Positions 8,773 through 21,351 of a DNA stretch of 64,000 bases are shown here, piece after piece. Under the pieces are notes generated by a model. The model did no database searches. It was given only the letters and a program-made list of their open reading frames with translations, and was not told the DNA's origin. Origin of the DNA: Gnetum montanum (taxonomy: Eukaryota > Streptophyta > Gnetopsida > Gnetales > Gnetaceae); the NCBI GenBank assembly GCA_015680685.1, contig MNCI01002981.1:190857-254856 (forward strand), written 5' to 3'. Both the position numbers and the translations under genes were made by a program. The first letter of the stretch is position 1. Each line of letters opens with the position of its first letter.

Positions 8773-11700
8773 ATGGATGTGGTGATGCAGCTGAAGCGAG
8801 GCATGAGCCGGCAGTGGTCTCTGGAATCGCTGAAGAACCTGGGGCTGAAAATGGGGAAAGTCAAATCCATGAAAACAGAGCACAGATTCAGCTTTGGGCG
8901 GCAATCATCCATGGATCCGCACAGGCGGAGCCAAGAAGAAGAAGCACAGGCACAACTGGTACTGGCTGTTCCAGAACAATTGGATGCAACGATGCAGATG
9001 TTGTTTCTGGCCTGCAAGGGCGATGTTAAGGGTGTGCAGGCTTTGCTGGACAGCGGCCGTGTCCACGTGGACAGCGCCGATTTTGATGACCGCAGAGCCC
9101 TCCACGTGGCCTCCTGCGCGGGCCACCTGGACGTTGTTAAGCTCCTGCTCAGCCGCGGCGCCAATGTCAACGTCAGAGATCGCTGGGGCAGTACAGTAAG
9201 CATCACTGCAGTGCCTGATTATTGCTCTTTTCTGCAAAATTTTGCAGTTTGTTTGATGGGTTGAATCAACACTCGGGTGTTCTGTTGTGTTGTTACTGTG
9301 GAGTAATTTCAAATGCATGTTTGGTGGGAGTACTAGTGTCACTGTAACAAGAATTCTTGGAAAAAATGTTGACCTGGGATTGAAATGTAGTGTTCGGGCT
9401 ATACAACAGATTCCGTGTTTCAATTTGATTGAAAAATACATTGCTTACAATTTTGGTATTTGGAAAAATTTGGGAATGAGATCAAACTATTTGGGCATGT
9501 CTTTAAAATAGCAGATTCTATGATTAAATATAATATTTCTTTATTTTTTCTACGAAACTGAAGTATCTAACTAAAATTTGAAAACTCTATGAATCATATT
9601 GCTTTCAAGTTTCAAGTAGATGAGTTAAACAGTTTGAAATATCTAATTTCTTTTCTCTTTCGGAAATGGCTGACAGCCAATTGCAGATGCAAAGTTTTAC
9701 GGGAACGAGGAAATCTGCAGTATTCTTAAAGCCAAGGGAGCTAAAATGCCTGTGAGTTTCACTTGTTTACTCACGATATATATTATGTTTAAAGAACTAA
9801 GAAGCTCATCTTAAAACCACAAATACGTGGTATTACTTTAATAATATCTCTTTGCACGTTTGAATTTGCAGAAAACGCCCATGAGTGTAGCAAATCCTCG
9901 CAATGTTCCAGAATATGAACTCAACCCTAAGGAGCTTGCGTTTCCAAAAAATGTAGATTTGAATAAGGTGATCAGAAAATTCTGAAATATTATCTTTTGT
10001 TTTTCCCCCCCTTTTTAACGACGGTATGCATGATTTTGTTGTTATACAAGGTACTATGCATTGGTTTCCACAGCCAAAAATATTTCAACTTTCTCAGTTT
10101 AAGTGCTGAGGAGATTTTACTCATCGGTTTAAATTTTTTCTTTCTTCTTTTATCAAGCATCACCGTTTCTTGGAATTTTACTTTTCTTGTATTTGAAGAA
10201 ATTCTCAAACTGACTATTCAGATCATGCACACGGCTGGCTATCAACTAGCAAAGTGGAATGGCACTAAGGTGGCCGTGAAGATTCTCAATGAGGACTATT
10301 TCTTCAATCCAGAAAGCATGTACGTTTAGATGTCAAGTTAAATAATATTAGTTTTGTAAATTAGTTTAGGCAGGAGATTGTGCCATTGAATATCTTCTAT
10401 GTAGGGGAAGTTGAGGTGTTTTTTAAGCAGCTTCCTTGACTTACTTGAATTATACTGAAGTGAAGTTTTACTTACATCTGTATAGACCCAACCAATCTGC
10501 TAGAGAATTGAATTTATACAAAATACATAAGTAGCAATACAACTTGAGTACAATAGATACGTTTAATAATCATGTAGTTTGAATGCTTCTTCTAAATAAT
10601 GACCTAGAAGCAACATGGGTAGATTAAATAACTCATACAAAGTTTTACATAATATTTGTCATTTTCTTTAGAAAAATCTGTTTCACAGCGCTGTAATAAT
10701 ATGTGTTGTTCATCTTCTACAGCTTGTAGTAGGCACATTGATATATAAAATCCTCATATTACACATTTTTCTATCATCTAATTTCAATATCCCTTTCTTA
10801 CCCTATTAATTAGCATTTGTATGGATATAGGGATAGTTGCATGTAGATATTTTGCTTCATTATGGATTCCATTTATAATTTTTTGTCAATAAAAATGAAG
10901 TTTAGTTTAGTTTTGTGCTTTATTTTGCTGCATCTTAAAAACCTTCTCCCCTGACAATTTTTGAGCCTTTTCTAAATTCAGTAAGTGTGTTATCAGGAAT
11001 TGAACTCTGGTCTTTGAAATAAAAAAGAACTGTACCAATCACAAGACTGTTATCTTTGAATTAGACTTCCATACAGTAATTATTGAAGATAGTAGAGATT
11101 CCAACATTAGGCTGCAAATATTTGAAAATACAATGACATGTTAACTAGAAAACAGAATATAATGGTGTGCATCTTATAAAAGATGATGCCAGCAAACAGT
11201 ATTTGTTGATTTATTCTGCTTATAACAGAGGTTCGAATTACATATCTGTGTTTCTAAGTGGGAACATACTAAAATATATGTTCATTAGTTATTAAAAAAA
11301 AACATTCTAGCGAAATATTAATTCGGTATCATGGTCAATAATATTGTTTCTAAGATATTAAAGGCTGATATGACATCTTTAGTCACATCAACTTTTATGA
11401 CCTGCAAGGGAAATAACATCAGATGTGTATTTCTTTAGTAATTTCAGTGTATAATATTTTCCTGCTAGTGACACAACACCTCACAGTGGCATTAAGGAGT
11501 ATTCATTCAACTATTAATAGGTCGAATGCTCCACCATGACGCCATTTTTTGAGTCGACAGATTTCTTTGCACACCAGTTTGCAAGTAGTACAAGACGCTA
11601 GCTGATGCAAGGAACAGGGAACCATATTTTTGTTAACTTTGTGTTAATTAGATAGTTACAATATCATATTTCAAGAAATGACTTTTGGGTGGTTTTCCAA

Positions 11701-14700
11701 GGTGATATTGAATCGAGTTTCAGTTTCAGGTTCAGGTTCAGGTTCACATATGAAGCTTAAAGAATTCACTAACGTTAAGGTGCTCTCATCATCATTTTCT
11801 AGCATGTATGCACTTCCGTTGTCTAAGTATTAATGGCAGAACCCTGTAACTGTTGTAAAATAAGTGAATAGATAAGGAATCCAGAAAATAAATGTGCAAA
11901 GAGAAGTTTTCAAGAGCCATCTTTACCATGCTAAAGCCATCTTCATTAACTTTAGAAGTCATAGAGCTTTTAACGGTGTAAAGTATAAGAAATTTATAAG
12001 GTTAGCATTTCATGAGTCGCATGTGATTGTGTTGTTTTTAAGATGCTGCATTTGACGATTTCACTTTATGTTATACGTATCTGTCAAATTTGTTAAACTA
12101 CTTTTGTTTTCCAATGCCTGAGTTAGTGAAATTGTCTTTCAAAATCTTAAGATGCTATATAATATATTTCTCCTACAACTGTCCACAATCATTGTGTTCT
12201 GTTCTGGCAGAAAACTGTTCAGGAATGAATTATCATTATTGATAAAAGTTCGGCATCCTAATGTTGTCCAGTTTGTCGGTGCTGTCACTCAGAATGCTCC
12301 TATGATGATAGTTTCAGAGCATCTCCCACAGGTAAGCTCTAAATGTTTCCCAAGTTTAGGCATTTATAGATGTGTTCTTGAGACCTTTCTTCTTTATCAA
12401 GGATTCAATTATTGCACGTTGTGGGATTTGCCCCTGACTGTAATTTCTCTCTTATTGAAGCCATAGTTTCATTGAAAGAGAGGACAGATATTTGGTGATT
12501 TAAATATAAAATCTTTGAGAGAAAAAACATTCATTGTTGAAACTTGCCCTTAATATTTCATTGCTAGGTTACCAAATGGTATTATATTTCAGCATGATGC
12601 ATTGGAATTGAACAGGTAACTTTAACTTCACAAATTATTCCAATAATACAAGTGTTCAACCTTGCTTTTTGTTTGTAACATTCAATGCCTTTTTTCAAAG
12701 TTGGTATTCCTATCATCGCAGCCTAAAGTACTAGTTAAAAAGTGATACATGGTCAAATTTCTGGTTCGAAGTATGAAAGTTCCATCACCCGTACATCTAG
12801 AAATTTGTTGTGCGGGTGATTCTAGATAGGCCATACATCTAGAAATTTGTAGAATTACTAAGACATTGTCAAAAATTTACCTGAGGTCCACAATTTTACA
12901 CATGCATGTAAAGCTACTGCACTTAGACTTGTTTCCTCGGTTATCTTCTAGTAACAAATTGATTATCAAAATGATTTTAGAATAATGAGTAAACGGTGCA
13001 TACAGTATCACAACTCAATGAGAAATTCAGGTTGACGTTAAGTTTCAATTTTGGAATTATTTAGATTGTTTAATGGACAATGTTATGGAGATTTTACATT
13101 TCAAAATAGGTAATAACCCATGTCTTCGTCTTTATACTCTCATGTGGTTTTTACATTTAACTGAAACTGAAACTAAAATTTTGTGATGTCTGTAGACCCT
13201 CTAATGTATGTAGACCCTCTAGATCTATTGGACACTAGAAGCATACATACTATGAGTTTTGAAAACATCATTAAGAAAATTGCCAAGTGTTCTTGTTAAC
13301 ATTTGGAACAAATCAACCAAATTTGCTGCTGTAACATCCCATCTATGTCTAATAGCTCTAATGCAGTACATTGTAGAAATTCAAGAAATATATGAATTGC
13401 ATGCTATGTTTTCTGAAATTGCCTCACCTGATTCATTTATTGTGTTGTTCATCTGCTCTCAGAACATCAAGCTTTTTTAGTTCCCATCAATAATTTTTAC
13501 CTGCCTCAAATTCTATTTTATATCTTGATTCTTTGTCAAGTTACATTTTATTTATCAATTGTTTTCTCAAAACTCTTAAGCCTATTGTAGGATTTTAAGT
13601 TCACATTTATGCCATAATTGCTATCAAACTGTAAAACTTTATTGTTTAAAATTTGTGCTTAAGCTTGTGGTTAAATTCAAGGTCCGTAGTGCCTTTCGCT
13701 ACTGGTTTGTGAAGTTAAAGAATCTTCTCTCTTTCTAATATCAGTATATTACCTGAGCATGAGCTATTTGTGATCATGGTTTGTTTCTTCTGTCAGGGAA
13801 ACTTGAGTAGTTACCTTCAGAAAAATGGGCGCTTAAAACCTGCAAAGGCATTGAGTTTTGCTCTCGACATTGCCAGGTTAATTACAATGCTAACAATTCA
13901 AAAATAATTGGCATTTTGCATCCCCATTGTGAATTTCAAAGGGTTGATTTTAGTGAAGAATTAATGTTTGCTATGAGAAATTTTTATGAGGAATCAATTC
14001 CGTATAGTCTACCTGCTTTCATGTTTTTGTGATTTATTAGCTTTGCCTGACTCAAGCATCCTAATTTAATCAATTGTTGATATTTCATTGATTGCTGCAT
14101 TTCTAAGATACGTAACTTTGTATCATTTACCAACATATAGAGTTTAGATTCACCTGTGGTGTATATACTTTTAATTAAGGCTCTACTATTGATCTTTTGT
14201 TTTTATTCTTGTTTTTCTTACTGCTTCTTCTCTTCCAGTACAATTTTGTTGGCTAAGATGACCCTTTCCTAATAAAAAATTTAGTTGTGTATTTTTATTT
14301 TATTTTTATTTTGGGGAATACTTCAGATATTCATATGAGAACTCAAAATTTCCATTCAGTATGAAACGTGTTGGTATCGCTGCCTTCAAAATGGAGAACA
14401 TGCCTCTAGTCCGAAGAACTTGTAACCTACATTTTTTTGTTTTATTTATTTATCAGATGAATCAATCATTGATAGTTTTTTGGCAGCTGCCTTTCCTCGT
14501 TAAACACATACTATAAGTCTAGGTTCAGTTTTTACCTCATATAACGTACATTATTTGAAACAAAGTTTGGAAATCCACAAGTCAGGATTTTATTATGCCA
14601 AAATCTTTACAAGATCCTGCTGCAGCTTCGACTTAGATCAATTGAACAAATCAATAAAATCTGGAGTGCTTTGCTAACATGTGATGTTAAAAATTTGGAA

Positions 14701-17700
14701 GGAAAGAAACCAAAGGGCTTTTGAAGGGATAGAAATCAATATATTGATCAGATTGGTATTTTGATATGATTATTTTATTTTATCCTTTCATCTTGGTTGA
14801 TTATTAAGATCCCTAGAATAATCTCACTGTACTTCAGATCTTATTTTTATTAATATTATCTCTTTTTAATTGATCAAGGAAAAACCATTGTTATTCTCTT
14901 AACTGCCTTTTGAGCAATAACCAGGTCTGCACGTCATCATTTAACAAGAATTTTAGATACCTGCATATTTTCAGACGTAATCATGTTAGAGATCTGTCTC
15001 GTTTGATAGGATATTCTTTATTTGGCTTTTGCTGAGAAACTCAAACTAATGGAACTGCTTGAATTGCAGAGGAATGAACTATCTTCATGAGTGCAAGCCA
15101 GATGCCATCATACATTGTGATTTAAACCCAAAGTAAGAACTAGTTTTGTTTGTCTTAGATGCTTCATTGAAATTTTCATCTTCTGTTACAATGATTGACA
15201 TCATTTTAGGAATGTTCGCTCATTCTTTAACGTTTTGATAAGCTGCCAGTAATATTTTGCGGGACCATGTAGGACACTTGAAAGTAACTGGTTTTGGATT
15301 AAGTAGATTATTCAAACAATCTTCAGACAAGGTTCAGGAATTGCATTCAAGCTCTGTGAATGAGCTCTCTAGTATGTAATGGTTTTTGAAATTTCTGTAA
15401 CGCATCGTTTAATCTCTCTCCCACTTTAATATTTTTCAGGTTTTCCTTATTCAATTATATATATCCACCGAACATTTCTACTAAGAAGGTTCCATATTCA
15501 CAATAATAAATTTGCTGGATTAAGTTTCGTTTACAGAGTTGCAAATATCTTATGTATACAGCTTGTATTCATGAATTTTCCATTAAACTTTCTTAATGCT
15601 TACATTATAATGAGACTTACAAACTTGCTTTTCTGAACAGAGCTTTATATGGCACCAGAGCTATACAAAAATGAAGCCTTTGACAGTACTGTAGACGTTT
15701 TCTCATTTGGTCTTATCCTTTATGAGGTGTGGTCTTAAATCCCTTGTTATAAATTGTTCGAGCTATCACATTTTTCCAACTATAATTTTACTTTATTATG
15801 CTTTCACTGTAAATTGAAGTTATACTTCCTGTTTCAGCATTTCTGGTTTTACTGAGAACTTTGATCATAATTGTGCACCATTATTGTTTAGTTTTATCAG
15901 ATGACCTTTGTTTCTGACAACGATGATTTCTCTAGCTTAATGTATCCACCATTTTCTGCAAGCATTGCAAGAATCTTTTACAAAATTAATTAAGCAAACA
16001 GTGTTGGACCCTGAAAATTTCATCAATCATCTGCAAAATAGCATTATATCTTAATGTAATCCATTGAAATCAAACCTCTAACTTGTACATCTCAAGTTAC
16101 AAGTCTTAATCAAGCATCGTGAAAAGAGATAACATGGAATGTTAGGCATTTTCTCACTCCACAGTTAAATCCGTTTTTTGTGAAACTATCCAAAGCCGGC
16201 TGCTTTGCAATATTTTAGGCATGGATTTTGAGACATCTTTTTTAAATTGAAACATTTAGAAACTGTAATGAAAGGAAATGATGAAATTCTAGAAAAATTG
16301 GATTTATTGTTAATAAACCTTTCTCGCATGGTTTTATTGAATGTTTATATCTGAAGAAGTGTCTCTTTTTGGAGGAAAGCTTATATCTGAAGTAGGGTCT
16401 CTTTTTGGGGGAAAATTTGACATCTTGTAAACGTAATGGATTTCTTTCGTTCCATTTTACTATTTGAGTGTCAATTATTGAAATTGAAACTGAATTTATT
16501 TGATTACCTTGATTAAGACATGTCTGGATCGATTGGACTACAGTAGTTTCAGAATTCTTACAGAATTTATTTATAACTCAACGACACCCACTGGAATGGA
16601 ACCTGTAGCCTAGAGTTTCCATGTCAATACTCTTGCCAATGGACTAAACACCTCATTGTTTTGACAATGTTTCATCATAAATTAGCTATTTCATTAAAGA
16701 ATTATGGTCATTGAGCAAGCAAAATGCTTTGAGCTGTAACTTATGGGTCTAGTGTGTGGTGTGCACATCAAAATTTGAATTTTTACGTTCCTTTAATTCT
16801 ATTTTACTCTATTGTCAGATGATTGAAGGAAATCCTCCATTCCATCCCAAGCCACCAGAAGAGGTATCCAGGATGATGGCTTTGGAGAACAAACGTCCAC
16901 CATTTAAATTGAAGAACAAGCATTACCCTCCTGACTTACAAGAGTAAGCTTATGAAAATTGTTTCTTTTTCATTTTTCATGAAACTGGTAACTGAAATTC
17001 AGAATGTATGTGCTATACCTTCCTTTTTGTTCGATGGCCTTTTTGACACCAGGTTAATATGAAATATTTACTTATAATAGTTCACCTACCTAATGTAAGG
17101 TGATTTGGATGAAGAAGATGCAGAGCAGTAGAAATTTACACTCCTGTTATTCTTTTTCGGAGTTTCGGAGGGGGTGGAGTGTTGGAACCCAAAAATAATG
17201 AAATAATAATTCTAAAAAAATTCAAAGTACATCAAATCAACAATATAGAAGAGAGATTTTAAACATAAAAGGAAAAGCTCAACAGCTTTGGGATACCTTT
17301 TTAGGTTTTTTTCCTTACAATTGATCCTGAAAAAGCCTCTTCTCTGTGGTAGGAAAAGGATCAAGCCTTGCTCTCATTCAGCGCCTTCATGGGTTTTCAT
17401 ATTTCACTAAAGGTTTCTTTTTTATTTCACTAAAGGTTTCATTGTAAAAAGAGGACGAAAAGTCTTTGGAAAGAAAAATGAATGCAACAATTAAAAATAT
17501 GAAACAAAGGAATTAATAATGAAAAAGAATTAATTGTTCAACTTTCATTGGCAGCTTTCTTGCTTAAAGCAAGAATTGAAAGCAACATCTTTAAGAATAT
17601 GATATTTAACTCTGGATAAAAGTTATGTTCATGCTACTTAAAAATAACTACACAAGAAAGCTTCCTTCTAAATAGAATAGCAGACAAGCAGCCCTTTGAT

Positions 17701-18220
17701 GGCCTTTTTGTATTAATTGCAGACAAGCAGCCCTTTGATGGCCTTTTTGTATTAATTATCATTTAATTATATAGTCATTGCCCTCTTAGTCTTTTGTGTG
17801 GAAGTCTTTGATAAAACTGATTTCTTATTGTGCACTGTTGCCCGCATGAGCCCTTCCCTAATTATTTGCATACTAACATTTTGTTGTTTTTTTTTTTTCT
17901 GACAATACATCTTTGCAGTTTGATTCAGGAATGTTGGGACAAGAACCCAATTGTGAGGCCAACCTTTATAACGATTATTTTTCGCCTTGAAAAGATGAGA
18001 CCATTGTGCGTCAAGCAAAGCTTTTGGAGAGAGGCATTCAGATTTCCTAGGTAAATAATTATTAAAGTTCGTATTTTCATCAGTTTAGTTATTGCCAATT
18101 CATTCAATATTTATTAAAAAACTCAAATTTGAGTTAATTTGTTTTTTCTTTTTTTTAAGAAGAAGGAATTCACGGGCTTTTAGCTCTCATTCCAGCAAAG
18201 AGGAAGATTTAACGGTATGA
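8773..18220 (+). CDS. BHP: Ankyrin-repeat Raf-like protein kinase (ILK-like/BHP type), 12 exons
   Basis: Exons: 8773-9195, 9677-9751, 9872-9967, 10222-10319, 12211-12331, 13797-13876, 15070-15132, 15250-15371, 15641-15726, 16819-16943, 17919-18050, 18160-18220. All use GT...AG and join in phase into 493 codons plus TGA. Residues 1-73 are a basic/acidic N-terminus. About 74-166 form ankyrin repeats (ALHVASCAGHLDVVKLLLSR). The kinase domain is about 175-460: VAVK with Lys218, RHPNVVQFVGAVTQ, catalytic loop HCD at 313-315, TGFG at 332-335 where DFG is usual, YMAPE near 366, PFHPKPPEEV, and ECWDKNPIVRPTF. The closest relatives I know are the Arabidopsis ILK-like Raf group C proteins, best matched by BHP (AT4G18950), which signals from BLUS1 to the plasma-membrane proton pump in guard cells. 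That function is inferred from family. Loss of the DFG Asp suggests weak or atypical catalysis. The first ATG is chosen because the frame is open from it and the start matches family layout; VIK or ILK1 orthology is less likely. Confidence 0.93.
10320..12210 (+). other. Intron 4 of the kinase gene
   Basis: This 1.9-kb intron falls between the VAVK exon and the RHPNVVQF exon. It has the donor GTACGT and the acceptor CTGGCAG. At about 10555-10655 it contains a dispersed repeat found again at 20045-20145, and near 11728 a short GGTTCA triplet. No coding sequence is seen in it. Confidence 0.8.
10555..10655 (+). repeat. Dispersed repeat copy (partner at 20045-20145)
   Basis: GTTTAATAATCATGTAGTTT, TAATGACCTAGAAGCAACAT and TAGATTAAATAACTC align with GTTTAATATTGATATAGTTT, TAATGATTTAGAAATAATAT and TAGCTTAAATTATTC at 20045-20145. 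They are two diverged copies of one element of unknown type. Confidence 0.55.
12332..15069 (+). other. Introns 5 and 6 of the kinase gene (exon 6 between them)
   Basis: Intron 5 (12332-13796) and intron 6 (13877-15069) are AT-rich with no open frame of note. Intron 5 has small local duplications, for example CATCTAGAAATTTGT near 12790 and 12828, and TGTAGACCCTCTA near 13190 and 13210. Exon 6 at 13797-13876 encodes the GNLSSYLQKNGRLKPAKAL segment of the kinase N-lobe. Confidence 0.75.
15727..16818 (+). other. Intron 9 of the kinase gene
   Basis: It lies between the exon ending FGLILYE and the exon starting MIEGNPPFHPKPP. It contains a roughly 38-bp tandem duplication near 16345-16420 (TTATATCTGAAG...GTCTCTTTTTGG). 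No other feature is seen. Confidence 0.7.
17180..17390 (-). mobile_element. LINE 3' tail inside intron 10
   Basis: The sequence from AGCTTTGGGATACCTTTTTA through CTGAAAAAGCCTCTTCT to GGTAGGAAAAGGATCAAG aligns with the tail of the LINE at 4130-4295 (TTTTGGGGATGCTTTTTTAG, CTTGAAAAACCTCTATTCTA, GGATAGGAAAAAGATCAGG). It is a severely 5'-truncated insertion, antisense to the host gene and within intron 16944-17918, so it does not disturb the coding exons. Confidence 0.72.
17680..17757 (+). repeat. 39-bp tandem duplication in intron 10
   Basis: GCAGACAAGCAGCCCTTTGA and the following GGCCTTTTTGTATTAATT occur twice in tandem, offset by 39 bp. Confidence 0.93.
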
Positions 18221-18269
18221 TATTTTGGCCTGAAACGTTCTAATGTAATATTTGTTTCAGCACTTGATC

Positions 18270-18275
18270 AATAAA
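18270..18275 (+). terminator. Candidate polyadenylation signal of the kinase gene
   Basis: AATAAA lies 50 bases past the kinase stop codon. It is a motif match and the cleavage site is unknown. Confidence 0.45.
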
Positions 18276-18737
18276 CCGTGTTTCTAGTATTTTGGAGAGA
18301 GCTCAAGTTACATGCATTCCCGTAAGCATGAAATTTATAAAATAAATGCATGCACTGGGAATAAGACTTGAAACCATGTTTATATCAAATGAAACATTGA
18401 TTATTTGTTATCCAACTAATAAATACATGTGAGAGACTTCAATAATCGCTTTACAAAAAAGCTAAAACATTTGTAATCTGATAAGTTTCTTGTCTCCTTT
18501 ACGAGAAAGTTAAATAAGAATATTAATTTGGCATCGCTTGAAAAGAAATTTTGCAATGAAAGCTGTGGCATTTATATCCAAAATTTGTCATCCGATGAAT
18601 GTATTAGTGTTAGTATTGTGTACTCTTTGCAAGATTCCTTTGCAATGCAATCACCTGAGTAGTTGCTGCATCTTACTGGAAGTCTAACCAATATTTTAAT
18701 CAAGAAATTTTGCGATTCATGGACTGTCAGAGTTAAA

Positions 18738-18769
18738 TTAGTATTAGTATTATTATTATTATTATTATA
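18738..18769 (+). repeat. (TTA)n microsatellite
   Basis: A run of about eight ATT/TTA triplets, preceded by imperfect TTAGTA units. Confidence 0.9.
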
Positions 18770-20044
18770 TTTCATCTACAAGCCTGTTTATGCATGTGAT
18801 TCTTTTGAATGTCAACTTTGTTGTATTGTAAGACATGTACTTCGTTAATTAAGATAGTAATGATTAAGTTTTATAATAAGTCTCTTTGGCACAAATATAA
18901 ACCAAAGTTCCAAGAAGTTTAATAGATAAGCCAAAGTCTAACTTGAATCCAAGCGTTACAATTTAAGCACATTATTATCATTTAGAATGATAGCTCTGTC
19001 ATATCTCAATACATCAAGAAAGTAAATTTGATTGAATAAAGTCTCCAACAACTAATTTTGAGAAAAATTAGTTGTATAGGTTAAATCTGTTACCTTCAAT
19101 CAGCTTCATTTAGACGTGTTAATTCAATATCATCCATGTTCAGCAATCATAATGTGATATTTGGTTAAACTTCAATAATTTGTTAACTAGAATGAGAAAG
19201 TACTTGAGATTGTAAAAATCAACTAAAGAATACGGTGATAAGGTCTATTTCTTATCACATTATTTACATAATATCTCATTCTCAACAATAAAGCTTTATG
19301 AATAAAATTTTTCTTAAAATTTTCATACCAAAAAAATTAAAGGTTTTCTATGTCATGGTTACTTTTATAAATTCTTCATTAATGTTTAACATAGAATCAT
19401 TCAATTCCTTATTTGTAACTCCATATATTACTATGTTTCATTTTGAATTTTTAGTTAGTTCATTCTTAATTTTAAATTATTAATTAAAGCCTTTGAATTG
19501 TTACATCTACTACATTCTTGTTTATCTCAAAACCTACCAAGTTACAAGTCTTATAACATTAAAGTATGATTCCCTAAAAAGTTGGAGATTAAAGCTTTAT
19601 AAAGAACATCTCTTAATTTAATTAAGGAATATGATCATTTTCTTCTATTAAAATCTTTTAAAACTCGAATATAGCAAAAGCTTAAACATTTCTTATTTTA
19701 TGGTTTTTTTTAATAATGCTTCCAATGATGATTAACATAGGAACAATTAATTTCTACCTTGTAAATCAACATATTAACATGCTTAAACATGTTAAGTTAG
19801 TTTATTCTTAATTTTAAAGTATTACTTAAAGCATATGAATTGTTAATTGTGTCACTTGCCTATATTTGCACTATGCTAATTATATTATTGCTATTAAGTT
19901 TGTATTTATAAATGTAATCTAAAGCTTGTTTTCTCTTTTGATTTCTAATTTAAATTTTGAAATTAAAACTTAGTTTAGCTAGCCCTAAAGAATGTATTAA
20001 ACCAATTAATTTGTATAGAATATATATAACACTATATTCATAGG

Positions 20045-20145
20045 ATAAGGGGTGTTTAATATTGATATAGTTTGAACACTTTCTCTATAATGATTTAGAA
20101 ATAATATTGGTAGCTTAAATTATTCTTTTAAAGATTTCTATTTCA
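20045..20145 (+). repeat. Dispersed repeat copy (partner in kinase intron 4)
   Basis: This is the diverged second copy of the element at 10555-10655. Confidence 0.55.
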
Positions 20146-20260
20146 CGAGCACTATACTAAGAGAAAAATGTAAAAACAATTAAAATGTAAGATGTAATGT
20201 ATGATTTTTGTAAGACATTGATGAAAAGGGTTAAGAAGTTGTAACAAATGGGTATAAGTC

Positions 20261-20306
20261 TATGTATAAAGGCACATTTCTTGTATGTATAAAGGCACAT
20301 TTCTTG
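20261..20306 (+). repeat. Perfect 23-bp tandem duplication
   Basis: TATGTATAAAGGCACATTTC plus TTG occurs twice back to back. Confidence 0.93.
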
Positions 20307-20734
20307 TAGTGATCTTGGATGGCAATCAAAAGTGTTAAAAGGGATTTAGAATGGCTAGGAGGACAACATGGAATTACTAGCAAAGCTAAGATAAGAAGGG
20401 TTGATTTCTTCTCTAATCCTAAGTTAGAACTATGCTAACTATAGGTTATTTTGTTAAGTGTATTCAACTATTTCTTGATTTTAGCATGCCTTCAAAGGAA
20501 GGAATCTTCTTTAGATTTTCAAATTTTTTCTCATTTATTCAACACATTTCTTTCATTACTAATGAGCAATGAGCAATGCCTATGTCCAACCATACAAGTA
20601 TACAAGTGTACCCTCAAACCTTATTTTAATCCAATGACAAGATAGGCTAAATGTCTAACAGTAATGCAGATAAATTGTGGGTTGCTATCTTCCCTGTCAC
20701 ATTTGCAGTGTGCATCTAATGTATGATTAAACAT

Positions 20735-20895
20735 GATTAAGACATATGATTCAAGTGGTAAGACTCTTGATTTAAAAGCTTCAAGTTATGGGTTTGATTT
20801 AAAAGCTTCAAGTTATGGGTTTGATTTAAAAGCTTCAAGTTATATAACATGGAGTATACCTATATTACAATTATTTTGGGCTTCCAACATCCCTC
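20735..20895 (+). mobile_element. SINE-like (tRNA-derived) copy with 27-bp triplication
   Basis: GTGGTAAGACTCTTGATTT, then AAGCTTCAAGTTATGGGTTT, then GAGTATACCTATATTAC and TTTTGGGCTTCCAAC, parallel the SINE-like copy at 61417-61612 (GTGGTAAGATACTTGATTT, GCTCCAAGTCATGGGTTT, TTTTGGGTTCCAAC). A 27-bp unit beginning TTGATTTAAAAGCTTC is present nearly three times at 20767-20842, covering the box-B region. Box A is degenerate. Confidence 0.5.
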
Positions 20896-21351
20896 AAAAC
20901 ATATGATCCATGATGTTGTTTGGTTCACAATTGTTAAAAAGAGAAAATCTTCCTAAACTAAAGCTAACTATGAGTGCACATAAAAATAAGTCCTAGGTGC
21001 AATGAGTATTGACTTTATCAACTTGTCATCATGCTCTTGGATTCATGCATTGGCCACTAGGTAACCACACTAAATTACTAGAAAACCAAATTAATTAGTT
21101 AGTGAAAAACCAAGTTAAATGTGTTTAGGATTTGAGGTCTTGGTGTAGGAAATGTAAAGAACAACCTTACAGAAAATTACTAACTAATTGAATAGAAAAA
21201 AGTGCAAAAAAATTTAAATCTAATTTAAGTCAAACTACCATAATATGAATGAATCAATCTCAACCTTCATTGTTGCAATCATGATTATAACTAGGCATAA
21301 CCACTTGAATGAGGACTCTAGACAATTAACTCAAATATATATTACAAGTAA

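Larger units (their letters stand above)
18276..21351. other. AT-rich intergenic stretch, no gene
   Basis: No frame shows protein similarity. It holds a (TTA)n microsatellite, a 23-bp tandem pair, a dispersed repeat shared with intron 4 and a SINE-like copy, listed separately. Confidence 0.6.

Noticed and set aside
18663-18848. 61-codon frame downstream of the kinase
   Set aside because: It runs through the (TTA)n microsatellite as a Leu run; no similarity.
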